Both the position numbers and the translations under genes were made by a program. The notes under the pieces are model-generated. The model worked only from the letters and a program-made list of their open reading frames with translations. It did no database searches and was not told where the DNA came from. Positions 31,059 to 41,029 of a stretch of DNA of 64,000 nt are shown here, one piece after another. Origin of the DNA: Bacteroidia bacterium (GTDB lineage Bacteria; Bacteroidota; Bacteroidia; Chitinophagales; Chitinophagaceae); NCBI GenBank assembly GCA_030427635.1, contig JAUIBA010000001.1:310001-374000 (forward strand), read 5' to 3'. Position 1 is the stretch's first letter; each line of letters starts with the position of its first letter.

Positions 31059-33635
31059 CTAGCGGCCACCACCATCACCTTCCTCATTTGACTTGAGGTT
31101 ATTTGCACGGTCCTGATCGGTAGGGGCTTCTACCTTCTTTCGTTCTTTCCTTGCTGACCTGCCTGGCCTTTCACCACCCGGCATACCGCCTTTGTCCTGA
31201 CCACCGAAGCGCCATGTGAAGTTGATATTGCCGATACGTGTTTCCTTCACCCTGTTGATGGTTTGTACATATGTAGGGGTGTTATACTCATTGATAAACT
31301 GGCGTGTTTTAAACACATCGGAGCAGTTGATAACAAGTGTTGCTTTATTTTTCAGCAGGTTTTTACGCAGGGCTACATCCAGCCAATAGCTTTCGCGCTG
31401 CCTGCCCTGGGTGATTACTTTAGGCGATTCATAGTTGCCATTGAACTGCAGGGAGAAGCCGGCCGGCAGCTTAATGTTTGTATTAGCTTTCGCAAACCAG
31501 CCATAACCATTATTGTTAGACAGATAAGGCAGATAAATGGGGTCAATACCCTGCCCTATGGTTAGCTGATTGTTGAAAAAGTTAGCACTAAGGGTGGCGT
31601 CCCATGCTTTGGTAAACTGAAAGCGGCTAGTACCTTCCAGTCCATATGTGACACCTGATGCTATATTGAGCGGGCGGGAAAGCAGCTGCCCTATCTCTGA
31701 GATGAGTCCCAGGGCACTATCTTTCTGTGTGCCGGTAATAGGAGTGATAACACGCTCAGAAAGGTTATTGGTCTGGGCAAAGTAGGCACTGAAGATAAGC
31801 GTGGTGCCCTTATCGCCGGAATAGTTGTAGCTAAATTCTACGTTGTCTATGAACTCAGGCAGTATGTCGGGGTTGCCCATAAATACAGTTCCGGGGTTAG
31901 AGAGGTCTTTGAAAGGCATCATCTGGAAAAAGCCCGGGCGATTGGTACGGCGGCTATAGTTTACATACAGGCTCTGCTCCTTAGCAAACTGCCATGATAC
32001 AAACGCAGAGGGGAACAGGTTCAGAAAGCTGTTGTGGAAAGTAGCCTGGGCAGGCACCTCGCCGGAACCGTCATACTCTGCATCTTCCAGCCTCAGGCCT
32101 GCCTGATAGGATATCTGGCCCTTCTGGTCGCTCCAGTTTACATAGGCAGCATGTATCTGCTGGTTGTAGTTGTATTTGGTAAGCAGGATAGAGTCAACTA
32201 CAAAATTTTTCTCATCGCCTTCGGTCCATATTCTGGGGTCATTGCTGCTATAGAAGTTGTAAAACTGTGATTTGAAACCCATCCCCAGTTTGCCCGATTC
32301 CGTTATCGGGTTTACATAGTCGGCCCATACATTAAGGCTGCTGTTGCCTCCTGAGCCCGGTGCTGATGAAACAGTAGCAGGGCCATTGCTTATGCCAAAT
32401 GTATCTATAGCCGTACGGTAGTTCTGAGAACGTTCCATAGAGTTGGTAGCATAGGTGGCATCAATATTTATCTCCTCTCCTTTCTTTTTGAACTTATGAC
32501 GATAATCCATTGAAGTAGAGAAGGAAAGCGGGCCTCCCAATGCATCGGAGTAGCGGTCGCGGTGCATGATTTCCTGCTGGCGGGAAGCGTCGGCATATAC
32601 ATAATAGTCAGACCAGTCGCGATAGCCCCACTGCATAGTGTTGATATTCTGGGTAAGGGTAAATGAGTTATTCTTATCCAGGTCGTAGGTAGCACCCAGT
32701 GTATTAAAGAATCCGGTGAACAGACGAGGCACATGCTCATAGGTATAGTATGAGTTGCCTGATGCGCCTGTATCCTGCCTGTTGGTAGTTACATTATTAA
32801 ATGTACGTTTCTGCCGGAAACTGCTGTTAATAAAGAAGTTCCATTTGCCCCGGCGCATATTAAGCCCCAGATTAGCATTGTATTTATCGCGGGTGCCGGC
32901 ACCCAGAGACAGGTTGCCATTAAGCCCTATGCGGACATCTTTTTTAGTAACGATATTAATGATACCGGTAGTACCCTGAGCATCGTAGCGGGCCGATGGG
33001 TTTGTTATCACCTCTACACTCTCTATGCTACTGGCGGGCATGCTCTGCAGTGCCGAGGCTACATCGGTACCCAGCATGGTAGCGGGTTTGCCATCTATAA
33101 GTACGGTTACATTACTCTTGCCGCGCAGGCTTATACCCCCATCGCCATCTACCGATACTGCAGGTACATTCTGTAATACATCTGATGCGCTGCCGCCAGC
33201 GGTAGTGGTGTTTTTCTCTACGTTAAACACCTTTTTATCTACCTTCAGCTCCATTACCTTTTTCTCGGCAGTAACATTTACGGTTTTAAGTGAAGTTTCT
33301 GTAGGGGCTAATTTTATAGTGCCAGTTTTTACATCGGGTGCCGTTGCCGCCACCGTTACATTTATAAACTTTCTGGCAAATCCTATTGACTCTACCCGCA
33401 GGGTGTAGCTACCCATAGCTACAGCGGTAATGCGGAAAGAACCATCGTCGTGCGAGAGGTCACCATTGGCCACCGATGAGTCGGGACGAAGAAGTGTAAC
33501 CGTAGCATAGGAAACAGGCGAGCCGGAGTTGTCGGTAAGCCTGCCGGATATACTGCCTGTAGTCTGGGCAGATAAGGTACTCCCTATGAGCAGCACAAAA
33601 ATCAGGGGGAGCAGATTGTACAGATGATAACGCAT
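31059..33635 (-). CDS. Outer-membrane beta-barrel protein, TonB-receptor-like
   Basis: 858 aa. Signal peptide (ending TLSAQ), a carboxypeptidase-regulatory-like beta-sandwich (TTGSISGRLTDNSGSPVSYA), a plug domain (GGSASDVLQNVPAVSVDGDG, KSNVTVLIDGKPATMLGTDV) and a long barrel of the outer_membrane_beta-barrel_3 type. The C-terminus is a soluble Gly/Arg/Lys-rich tail after the last strand (NINFTWRFGGQDKGG). It resembles TonB-dependent receptors but no TonB box is evident and no SusD partner is adjacent. Substrate unknown. Confidence 0.85.
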   Translation of the reverse strand: MRYHLYNLLPLIFVLLIGSTLSAQTTGSISGRLTDNSGSPVSYATVTLLRPDSSVANGDLSHDDGSFRITAVAMGSYTLRVESIGFARKFINVTVAATAPDVKTGTIKLAPTETSLKTVNVTAEKKVMELKVDKKVFNVEKNTTTAGGSASDVLQNVPAVSVDGDGGISLRGKSNVTVLIDGKPATMLGTDVASALQSMPASSIESVEVITNPSARYDAQGTTGIINIVTKKDVRIGLNGNLSLGAGTRDKYNANLGLNMRRGKWNFFINSSFRQKRTFNNVTTNRQDTGASGNSYYTYEHVPRLFTGFFNTLGATYDLDKNNSFTLTQNINTMQWGYRDWSDYYVYADASRQQEIMHRDRYSDALGGPLSFSTSMDYRHKFKKKGEEINIDATYATNSMERSQNYRTAIDTFGISNGPATVSSAPGSGGNSSLNVWADYVNPITESGKLGMGFKSQFYNFYSSNDPRIWTEGDEKNFVVDSILLTKYNYNQQIHAAYVNWSDQKGQISYQAGLRLEDAEYDGSGEVPAQATFHNSFLNLFPSAFVSWQFAKEQSLYVNYSRRTNRPGFFQMMPFKDLSNPGTVFMGNPDILPEFIDNVEFSYNYSGDKGTTLIFSAYFAQTNNLSERVITPITGTQKDSALGLISEIGQLLSRPLNIASGVTYGLEGTSRFQFTKAWDATLSANFFNNQLTIGQGIDPIYLPYLSNNNGYGWFAKANTNIKLPAGFSLQFNGNYESPKVITQGRQRESYWLDVALRKNLLKNKATLVINCSDVFKTRQFINEYNTPTYVQTINRVKETRIGNINFTWRFGGQDKGGMPGGERPGRSARKERKKVEAPTDQDRANNLKSNEEGDGGGR

Positions 33636-33810
33636 TGTGAACTAAAAACGAAAGCGCAAAAGTCAGTTAATTAAATCATAATACAGGTTGCAGGCAGAAA
33701 AAGTATTGTTAATTGGGGTATAGACGTTATATGATGATGCCAACTGGGAAACACTGTAAATCAGATGGTGGTATTGTGTGGAAAATGACTGTTAATATTA
33801 TGTATCCGTT

Positions 33811-33841
33811 TTTGTGTGTTTCATAAATGCACTTATCTTTG
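33811..33841 (+). promoter_or_regulatory. guaB promoter, canonical Bacteroidota type
   Basis: TTTG (33811-33814), a 19-base spacer and TATCTTTG (33834-33841). The -7 element ends three bases before the guaB ATG. Confidence 0.7.
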
Positions 33842-33844
33842 CAC

Positions 33845-35314
33845 ATGGCAACAAAATCCAGGTTCTACGGCGAAGGGCTTACATTTGATGACGTACTGCT
33901 CATGCCCGCTTACTCTGAAGTCCTACCTCGTGAAGTAAGCATTGTTACACAACTCACAAAAGATATAAGGCTGAACATTCCGATGGTGTCTGCTGCAATG
34001 GACACTGTTACAGAAGCACCGCTGGCCATAGCGCTGTCGCGCGAGGGAGGCATAGGTATTCTGCACAAGAATATGACCATAGAGCGTCAGGCCGATCAGG
34101 TGCGCAAGGTAAAGCGGTCTGAAAATGGGCTGATACTGGACCCTATAACACTGAAGCCAAACGCAAGTGTAGGTGATGCGCTGAAAATAATGAAGGAAAA
34201 CCGCATAGGTGGTATCCCCATAGTAGATGATAACTTTATGCTGGTGGGTATGCTTACCAACAGAGATTTGCGGTTTGAGAAAAATCCGAAGAAGAAGGTA
34301 AGTGAGGTAATGACCAAAGAGCGTCTGGTAACTGCGCCTATAGGTACCGATATGCAGAAGGCAGAGCGCATACTGGAGCAACACAAGATAGAGAAACTAC
34401 CTATAGTAGATAAGAAAGGTAAACTGATAGGTCTCATCACCTTCCGCGACACCATACAGCTGAAGAGCTATCCCAATGCAAGCAAAGATTCTATGGGCCG
34501 CCTGCTGGCAGGTGCTGCCGTAGGTATCACTGCCGACCTGCTGGAGCGTGTGGAAGCACTGAAAAGTGCAGGTGTGGATATCATAACACTGGATAGTGCT
34601 CATGGCCACTCCAGGGGTGTGATAGAGGCTGTGAAGAATGTAAAGAAAAATTTCCGCACACTGCCTGTAATAGCGGGTAACGTAGCTACTGCCGAGGGTG
34701 CAAAAGCACTGGCAGCCGCAGGTGCCGATGCTGTGAAAATAGGTGTAGGTCCCGGCTCTATATGTACTACCCGTGTAGTAACAGGCGCAGGTGCGCCACA
34801 GCTCACCGCTATAATGGAGGCTGCTGCTGCGCTCAAAAAATCGGGCATACCTGTTATAGCTGATGGTGGTATCCGGTATACTGGCGATATGGTGAAAGCT
34901 ATAGCCGCAGGCGCATCCTGTGTAATGGCGGGTTCTATATTTGCCGGAACAGAAGAAAGCCCTGGTGAAACAATTATCTATGAAGGCCGTAAGTTTAAGT
35001 CTTACCGTGGCATGGGCTCGGTAGAAGCGATGCAGGAAGGCTCAAAAGACCGGTATTTTCAGGATATGGAAGCCGATATCAAAAAGCTTGTACCGGAAGG
35101 AATTGTAGGCCGTGTACCTTATAAAGGACTGCTTACAGAGGTGGTGCAGCAGTTTGTGGGTGGCCTGCGCGCAGGTATGGGCTACTGTGGCGCTAAGGAT
35201 ATCAGCACCCTGCAGACCAGCTCTCAGTTCATCCGCATTACACCTGCAAGCATGGCAGAGAGTCATCCACATGACATTGTTATCACAAAAGAGGCTCCAA
35301 ATTATAGCCGTTAA
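33845..35314 (+). CDS. guaB: Inosine-5'-monophosphate dehydrogenase
   Basis: 489 aa from ATG 33845 ([20 protein letters not shown]); an in-frame ATG at 33827 lies upstream of the -7 element and is rejected. A TIM barrel holds the catalytic Cys near residue 307 in [11 protein letters not shown], with the flap residues in [18 protein letters not shown]. Two CBS domains (about residues 95-205) are intact ([40 protein letters not shown]). It oxidises IMP to XMP with NAD, the committed step of GMP synthesis. The start is unusually close to the promoter. Confidence 0.97.
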   Translation: MATKSRFYGEGLTFDDVLLMPAYSEVLPREVSIVTQLTKDIRLNIPMVSAAMDTVTEAPLAIALSREGGIGILHKNMTIERQADQVRKVKRSENGLILDPITLKPNASVGDALKIMKENRIGGIPIVDDNFMLVGMLTNRDLRFEKNPKKKVSEVMTKERLVTAPIGTDMQKAERILEQHKIEKLPIVDKKGKLIGLITFRDTIQLKSYPNASKDSMGRLLAGAAVGITADLLERVEALKSAGVDIITLDSAHGHSRGVIEAVKNVKKNFRTLPVIAGNVATAEGAKALAAAGADAVKIGVGPGSICTTRVVTGAGAPQLTAIMEAAAALKKSGIPVIADGGIRYTGDMVKAIAAGASCVMAGSIFAGTEESPGETIIYEGRKFKSYRGMGSVEAMQEGSKDRYFQDMEADIKKLVPEGIVGRVPYKGLLTEVVQQFVGGLRAGMGYCGAKDISTLQTSSQFIRITPASMAESHPHDIVITKEAPNYSR

Positions 35315-35391
35315 GTTATATTTTGATTGCATTTTCAAACTGAATTGTTCAGACTGCTTTGTGGTGGCTGGTTAATTCACTGGTTTACGAC

Positions 35392-35399
35392 TATATTTG
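35392..35399 (+). promoter_or_regulatory. Putative -7 element for the first barrel gene
   Basis: TATATTTG, 15 bases before ATG 35414. No well-spaced -33 TTTG. Confidence 0.5.
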
Positions 35400-35413
35400 C
35401 AAAAACACCCCGT

Positions 35414-36022
35414 ATGAAACATCTTGTACTGGCAACGTTCTTACTGGTATCACTTTTCCGGCCGGAAGAAGCTATGGCGAGGTGGGACTGGCTGCTGTAT
35501 AATACTGAAGATGTACGCCCTGTGCTCACTGTAGGTGCCAGAGCTGGCATACATATGCAATATCTTTCAGGCAAGACTTTGTGGAGCCGTCAGTATGATG
35601 AGGGGCCGGTAGGCGGTCTTTTTATCAGTGTGCATCAGCATATGATTGGCGGCAGGATAGAAGGAAATATCAGGCAGACATCTTACCGTAATACGAGGAG
35701 TAATATAGAAGTAAATATTATAAACGTAGATATTCCGCTTCTTTTTGAGTTTCGTCCTGTACGTTTTCTGAAAATACATGCCGGAGGCCAGTTGACCAGT
35801 TTTCCATTTGTGGAAGATGCAAAACATAAGGATATCAAACGCTATTTCAAATCAGTGGATTGTGCGGTAGTATTTGGTGTTGAGGGTGAGCTCCCTCTCA
35901 ACTTAATAGCCGGTGGTCGTTTCACGAAGGGGCTGCTTAATATTAATGATACCGGACTTCCCGGTACCTGGACTACTACAGGGGTTCAGTTTTATGTAGG
36001 TTATCATTTACCCACAGACTAA
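35414..36022 (+). CDS. Small outer-membrane beta-barrel protein, paralogue 1
   Basis: 202 aa from ATG 35414 (MKHLVLATFLLVSLFRPEEA); the longer frame from 35327 crosses the promoter. The N-terminal hydrophobic stretch is a signal peptide. Regular amphipathic strands (VLTVGARAGIHMQYL, HQHMIGGRIEGNIRQ, NIINVDIPLLFEFRP, GVEGELPLNLIAGGRFTKGL) point to an eight-stranded PorT/OmpA-like barrel. It shares the INVDIPLLFEFRP and ELPLNL-GGR-KGL segments with the gene at 36840, so they are paralogues. Confidence 0.7.
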   Translation: MKHLVLATFLLVSLFRPEEAMARWDWLLYNTEDVRPVLTVGARAGIHMQYLSGKTLWSRQYDEGPVGGLFISVHQHMIGGRIEGNIRQTSYRNTRSNIEVNIINVDIPLLFEFRPVRFLKIHAGGQLTSFPFVEDAKHKDIKRYFKSVDCAVVFGVEGELPLNLIAGGRFTKGLLNINDTGLPGTWTTTGVQFYVGYHLPTD

Positions 36023-36128
36023 GAAACTGTTCGGGAAGATATGCTTAACCTGACCATAATATCAAAACAAGTTAATGATAATCTGAGCAATAGTTGAGCT
36101 ATCGGGAAGCAAACTTACTTTTACATGT

Positions 36129-36785
36129 ATGACTAAACTTACTATTACTAAAATACGTTTTTTTATAATTTCACTCATATTGCTGGGTACTACCGGTACG
36201 CAGGCACAGGTTATGGGCTTTCGTGAGCCTTTGGTGCATATGTCGGTAAAAGCAGGTGGTGGTTTGTCTGTACTGGCATCTGCACCTGTGAAAAGTGCTA
36301 TGGGGCCATTGGCCGGACTTACCATCAGCCGGAGTTTGGGTCGTACAGGAGTAAGGCTGGAGCTGCTGGGAAGTATGTTTTCCTATACTACCAAATTTCC
36401 TGCATCATACTACTCATTGTACAGCCCGGGTATGGACACTGTTTCAAAAGGTGAGTTTCAGGCCATATATGGCAGTGCTCCCCTGCTGGTAACGTATCAG
36501 TTCAGAGAAAAGATTCAGCTTTTGTTTGGTCCACAGGTGAGTTATCTGATTACTCTTACCGATAAGAATAATGCATTTACCAAAATATATGGTGAGGATA
36601 AGTTTCTGAAAAAGCTGGATATATCAGTGGTAGCGGGTGCAGAATATGCAATTACGAAAAAGTTGAATGCTGGAGCCCGTCTTGTGATAGGTGTTACTGA
36701 TGTGAATAACAGTATTTACTACCTGGTACCCAGGTCATGGACTACCTTTGGCGCTCAGATTGCATTATCTTATAAAATCTTATAA
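36129..36785 (+). CDS. Small outer-membrane beta-barrel protein, paralogue 2
   Basis: 218 aa with a signal peptide (MTKLTITKIRFFIISLILLG to TQAQ). Alternating strands (MSVKAGGGLSVLA, GVRLELLGSMFSYTT, KIQLLFGPQVSYLI, KLDISVVAGAEYAITKKLNA, TFGAQIALSYKIL) and the final aromatic residue pattern suit a 'porin family' barrel. It is more divergent from its two neighbours than they are from each other. Function unknown. Confidence 0.7.
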   Translation: MTKLTITKIRFFIISLILLGTTGTQAQVMGFREPLVHMSVKAGGGLSVLASAPVKSAMGPLAGLTISRSLGRTGVRLELLGSMFSYTTKFPASYYSLYSPGMDTVSKGEFQAIYGSAPLLVTYQFREKIQLLFGPQVSYLITLTDKNNAFTKIYGEDKFLKKLDISVVAGAEYAITKKLNAGARLVIGVTDVNNSIYYLVPRSWTTFGAQIALSYKIL

Positions 36786-36816
36786 GTATTGATTACGGAA
36801 AAATCGTTTTTAACTT

Positions 36817-36824
36817 TATATTTG
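36817..36824 (+). promoter_or_regulatory. Putative -7 element for the third barrel gene
   Basis: TATATTTG, 16 bases before ATG 36840. Confidence 0.5.
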
Positions 36825-36839
36825 TCGAAACTTTTTGTC

Positions 36840-37505
36840 ATGAAACGCATATTCACAACTATCACGATGCTTGTATTGCTTTTTGCAGCGATGGGGGCAC
36901 ATGCGCAGAAATCAAAAAGTAAAATGTCAATCCCTAAAAGCAGGGAGAAAGATCGTCACAGAAGAAGTGCGACAAACGACCATTATGTGACAGCAGCAAT
37001 AAAAGGTGGTGCCAACCTTCAGTATATGGGAGGTAATGACGACAGGTGGGATAACTGGATAAAGCCAGGCTATTGCGTAGGTATGTTTGTAAACTACGAA
37101 AAGCGCATGTTCGGTTTTCAGGGTGAAGGGATGGTGAAGACATGCCGCTATTATATAAAGAAAGCAGCTTACATTCACCTGCGTACCGTAAATGTAGACT
37201 TTCCTATGCTGGTAAGTTTCCGCCCTTTGGGTCATGTGCCTGTGTTTGACAGGGTAAAGCTGGTAGCTGGTCCTCAGTTTTCATTCATCGTTTCTGCCAG
37301 AAGGGGAAATCATGTAGATGTGAAAAATGACTTTACCAATGCAGATGTTGCTGCAGCTTTGGGTCTGGAAGTAGATTTGCCATTGAATCTGCATGTAGGT
37401 ATCAGAGGGCTGAAAGGGCTTGCTAATGTAAACAATACCCGTCCTTCGTTCGAATGGTTCAACTCATCTATTCAGGCAACAATAGGCTTCCGTTTCCTGC
37501 AATAA
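36840..37505 (+). CDS. Small outer-membrane beta-barrel protein, paralogue 3
   Basis: 221 aa from ATG 36840 (MKRIFTTITMLVLLFAAMGA, then HAQ); the frame from 36789 lacks a signal and crosses the promoter. After a basic linker (KSKSKMSIPKSREKDRHRRS) come barrel strands: YVTAAIKGGANLQYMGG, TVNVDFPMLVSFRPLG, LVAGPQFSFIVSARRG, GLEVDLPLNLHVGIRGLKGL. Related to the 35414 gene. It ends at a clear terminator, closing the three-gene cluster. Confidence 0.72.
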   Translation: MKRIFTTITMLVLLFAAMGAHAQKSKSKMSIPKSREKDRHRRSATNDHYVTAAIKGGANLQYMGGNDDRWDNWIKPGYCVGMFVNYEKRMFGFQGEGMVKTCRYYIKKAAYIHLRTVNVDFPMLVSFRPLGHVPVFDRVKLVAGPQFSFIVSARRGNHVDVKNDFTNADVAAALGLEVDLPLNLHVGIRGLKGLANVNNTRPSFEWFNSSIQATIGFRFLQ

Positions 37506-37535
37506 CAATACAGTACCTAACTTTCTCTTTAATAA

Positions 37536-37560
37536 AATGCCTGCTGATGCAGGCATTTTT
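37536..37560 (+). terminator. Rho-independent terminator after the barrel cluster
   Basis: AATGCCTGC / GCAGGCATT with a 4-base loop, then TTTTT. Confidence 0.8.
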
Positions 37561-37625
37561 CATTTGTCAATATTATCATTATCTTACCTGCAGTACAAGA
37601 TAATTACACTTGCTCTATTATTTTG

Positions 37626-39155
37626 ATGTCTGTTTTTAATGGTAAATATGAGCGGATACTCAGCGTAGCCGTTTATCTTACGTTGGTAGTGATGGTTATA
37701 TGGGGGGCGGTATCTGTATTTACAGAAATCCGCCCGTTCTGGGTAGATGAGTGGCGTATTATTTATAACCTCAAGTTCAAAACCGCAGATGAGATATGGG
37801 GAGATCTGGCATTTATGCAGCAATTTCCCCGTCTGTATCTCTACCTTATAAAGCAGTATACGTCACAATGTAATTACTCATATACATCTCTGCGGCTTAT
37901 TCCCTGGTTGGTAGGTACGTGTTGTATCATATGCACATGGTTACTTTCAGTAAGGCTATACCGTAAACCGCTGCACAGGTTTCTGTTTATACTGATGCTG
38001 GTGTCCTGTGGCACATTTACTCAGTACTATACTGAGGTAAAGCAGTACACAATGGAGCTGTTGCTGAGTGTTTTTGCTATTTTTCAGACAATATTTCTGC
38101 TCAGGCAGAGTGAAAAGCAATCGCATATTCTTGTCTGGCTCATATTTTGTCTGGTAGCAGTAGTATGTCCTTTTTTTAGCTATACCTACCCTATTGTCAT
38201 TGCTCCCGCATTCCCGGTACTCCTCCTGCAAAATATACTGAACTGGAAGCGCGGTAAAGCAGAATGTGTAACGATATCCCGACTTATATACCAGTGGGTA
38301 CCTCTTTTCCTATGCACTTTCAGCATCACATTGTTTTATATGCTGGATGCATCTCATCTTTCGGCCGACAATCATATGCAGGAATACTGGATGCACCTTA
38401 TGGTAAGGCATGCTGCCGACCTGATATATGTTCCTGTACATATTTTTCATTTTATGGCACAGCCGGGTTCCGGCTTTGTATTCTGGTGGCTGTTTGGTGT
38501 CAGTGGTAGTGTGGCTACAATAGCTGCAGTGAAAAGGCTTGTTCCGGTACTCCGTAATAAACGTCCTGTTGAATCGGATTTGACCGACATATATGCATTG
38601 CTGGTGGTGGTACTGGTAGTAGCGTTAAATATAGCCGGTGCATTACCCCTTGGAGAGCCCAGACTCAATGCATTTGCAGTACCGGCAATTTCTGTATTAC
38701 TCATTTCATTTATGCAGCAGATACAGACACAATCCCAAACTGCTGCTATAGCTACCGGTGTTAATTATCTTATGATAGCTGGCCTGGCGGGAAATATATT
38801 TACCACGATACAGGCATCTGTTACCGGCGATAAGTATGAACGGCGCATGGCAATATATAAGGCCACAGGACAGGCCATAGCGCTGGCAAAAAGCAGGAAC
38901 CTACCTATACTCGTAACACCCGAAGTAGCGTGGCCTTACGACAAAACACGCAATTATCCGTTTGACGGAGAAATTCCCGGAGACTGGGTATTAATGACAT
39001 GGCCGGAGTATCCGGCATCAGGAGGGACGGTTGTATATGCCATACCTGATACGGCATCAATAGCCCATTACCTGCAGCAATTACCGGAATCTGCTACGGC
39101 TGTTATAGCTGGTAATGGCCTGTCATACCGGGAGTATGCTACTATACCCTACTGA
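37626..39155 (+). CDS. Multi-pass glycosyltransferase-like membrane protein
   Basis: 509 aa from ATG 37626. About ten membrane segments. An acidic motif in the first periplasmic loop (FTEIRPFWVDEWRIIYNLKF) fits the Asp/Glu-containing loop of GT-C enzymes such as GT39/PMT family members. A periplasmic C-terminal domain of ~110 residues (ITGDKYERRMAIYK-like through YREYATIPY) follows the last helix. Probable lipid-linked sugar donor; acceptor unknown. It stands alone between the barrel cluster and the L,D-transpeptidase. Confidence 0.65.
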   Translation: MSVFNGKYERILSVAVYLTLVVMVIWGAVSVFTEIRPFWVDEWRIIYNLKFKTADEIWGDLAFMQQFPRLYLYLIKQYTSQCNYSYTSLRLIPWLVGTCCIICTWLLSVRLYRKPLHRFLFILMLVSCGTFTQYYTEVKQYTMELLLSVFAIFQTIFLLRQSEKQSHILVWLIFCLVAVVCPFFSYTYPIVIAPAFPVLLLQNILNWKRGKAECVTISRLIYQWVPLFLCTFSITLFYMLDASHLSADNHMQEYWMHLMVRHAADLIYVPVHIFHFMAQPGSGFVFWWLFGVSGSVATIAAVKRLVPVLRNKRPVESDLTDIYALLVVVLVVALNIAGALPLGEPRLNAFAVPAISVLLISFMQQIQTQSQTAAIATGVNYLMIAGLAGNIFTTIQASVTGDKYERRMAIYKATGQAIALAKSRNLPILVTPEVAWPYDKTRNYPFDGEIPGDWVLMTWPEYPASGGTVVYAIPDTASIAHYLQQLPESATAVIAGNGLSYREYATIPY

Positions 39156-39220
39156 CAGATACAATTTGTGATATCTTTTAACATACTTAGTCTAATTTTG
39201 CAGCGCGTTTTTGCATCATT

Positions 39221-39991
39221 ATGTCATTTATCTCACGTATTTCTGTTTGCTTCGTTGCTGCTATGACGCTACTGCTGTGTGGTGTTCATGCTCAGGGTAC
39301 TGATGATGATGCTTTCCGTCAGGAGCAATTATCTTCTGAACGGGTAAGCAGGGCCGTAAAGCAATATGAAGATACACTGAGGAGAAAGTTTCATGATAAG
39401 AATCTGAAATGGCCACCTGCGGATATTTACTTACGGGCTTTTAAGCTCCCCAATGAAATGGAAGTATGGGCAAGAGATAAGTACACAGAGCCTTACAGGC
39501 ATGTATATACTTACCGTATTTGTGCTATATCAGGTAAGCTGGGGCCTAAACGAAAGCAAGGCGACCGTCAGGTGCCGGAAGGTTTTTATTTTATAGATGA
39601 TTTTAATCCAAGAAGTGAATTTCACCTTTCCCTCTTGCTGAATTACCCTAATTACTGCGACCTGACACAGGGTGAAAAGAATCCCGGTGGTGATATATAT
39701 ATACATGGTGGCTGTCTCACCATAGGCTGCCTGCCAATGGAGGATGAAGGAATAAGGGAAATATATGCTTTGTGCCTCAGCTCAAGACTCAATGGTGAAG
39801 AAAGTATTCCTGTACATATATACCCTACCCGTATGAGCAAGGCTGGTATGGCTTATCTTTTCCGTGAGTCGGGAGGTGATGCCAGCCACTACCGCTTCTG
39901 GAATACGCTGCGTCACGGTTACGAATATTTTGAAACACATCACAAGCTATTGCCCGTCATGTACAGCGATGATGGTACCTATGTAAACTAA
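39221..39991 (+). CDS. L,D-transpeptidase (YkuD domain), exported
   Basis: 256 aa with a signal peptide (MSFISRISVCFVAAMTLLLC to HAQG). The YkuD catalytic motif is present: IYIHGGCLTIGCLPMEDEGI, with His and the nucleophilic Cys in the H-GG-x4-GC pattern. Such enzymes form 3-3 peptidoglycan cross-links or attach proteins to peptidoglycan. A -7-like TAATTTTG lies at 39193-39200. The N-terminal ~75 residues contain no recognised PG-binding domain. Confidence 0.85.
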   Translation: MSFISRISVCFVAAMTLLLCGVHAQGTDDDAFRQEQLSSERVSRAVKQYEDTLRRKFHDKNLKWPPADIYLRAFKLPNEMEVWARDKYTEPYRHVYTYRICAISGKLGPKRKQGDRQVPEGFYFIDDFNPRSEFHLSLLLNYPNYCDLTQGEKNPGGDIYIHGGCLTIGCLPMEDEGIREIYALCLSSRLNGEESIPVHIYPTRMSKAGMAYLFRESGGDASHYRFWNTLRHGYEYFETHHKLLPVMYSDDGTYVN

Positions 39992-40017
39992 TAAAACATA
40001 CCTGCAAAAACCAAAAG

Positions 40018-40935
40018 ATGAAAGCACATAATATCCTGCACAGATTATTGTCATTTTCAATAATGCTGCCTCTGTTAACTATTTTGTTTTCTTCCTGCGA
40101 GAAGGAGGTACATATAAACCTGCAGAGTGTGCCACCCAGTATAGTAGTACAGGGAAGTATAGAAACTGACCAGCCTCCGTTTGTGGTTCTGACTACATCC
40201 ATGGGTTTCTTTTCAAAAATAGACCTGGGTACGCTGCAGAGTACTTTTGTACATGATGCCCTAGTAACCGTATCTGATGGTACAAAAACAGTGGCACTAA
40301 AAGAATACACTATAGACAGCAGCAGCTTTAAGTTCAGTTTTTACTCAATAGATATTGCATCTCTTACCGATACAATGTTTGGCAGAAATGGTAAGTTTTA
40401 TACGCTTACTATAGAAAAAGATGGGGAAACCTATACTGCCACTACCAAAATTCCGGAGCCCAAAGGGATAGATACCATGTGGTTTGATGAGCCCCAGTTT
40501 GCATCAGACAATACTCCTGACAGCGCCCGCCAGCTGTTCCTTAACTATACCGATGCCGATACAGCCGGCAACTATGTACGTTGTTTTACCTCCAGAAACG
40601 GCGACCCTTTTTACTATTCTGCCAACTTCAGTGATGAGGTGATAAACGGAAAAACTATTAACAACATAGGGCTTGCTGCCGGATATCGTGAAGATGGTAC
40701 TGACCGTAACCGGGACTCCCTCATCTATTTCTTCCCCGGAGAAACCGTTACCCTGAAGTGGAGTGCAGTGGATAAAGCAGTATACAACTTCTGGAACACG
40801 CTGGACTTTGCAAAAGGTGCCGTAGGCAATCCGTTTGCATCGCCTATCAATCCGGAGACTAACATCTCAAACGGAGGGCTGGGAGTATGGGCCGGCTATG
40901 GTACTATTTATTACACGGCTACTGTGCCTCACTGA
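40018..40935 (+). CDS. DUF4249-family lipoprotein
   Basis: 305 aa with a lipoprotein signal (LLTILFSSC). DUF4249 features: EKEVHINL at the mature N-terminus, PPSIVVQGSIETDQPPFVVL, ALVTVSDGTKTVAL and the YTLTIEKDGETYTATTKIPE strand. Family members usually sit beside TonB-dependent receptors, but none is adjacent here. Surface-exposed lipoprotein of unknown ligand. Confidence 0.82.
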   Translation: MKAHNILHRLLSFSIMLPLLTILFSSCEKEVHINLQSVPPSIVVQGSIETDQPPFVVLTTSMGFFSKIDLGTLQSTFVHDALVTVSDGTKTVALKEYTIDSSSFKFSFYSIDIASLTDTMFGRNGKFYTLTIEKDGETYTATTKIPEPKGIDTMWFDEPQFASDNTPDSARQLFLNYTDADTAGNYVRCFTSRNGDPFYYSANFSDEVINGKTINNIGLAAGYREDGTDRNRDSLIYFFPGETVTLKWSAVDKAVYNFWNTLDFAKGAVGNPFASPINPETNISNGGLGVWAGYGTIYYTATVPH

Positions 40936-41029
40936 TAGGAATCATAGGTACATTGATGAAAAATATGCATCTTTAGCAATTGATTTTTAACGAAATACTG
41001 CCAGTCAGTGTTTCTATGAACAAAAGGAT

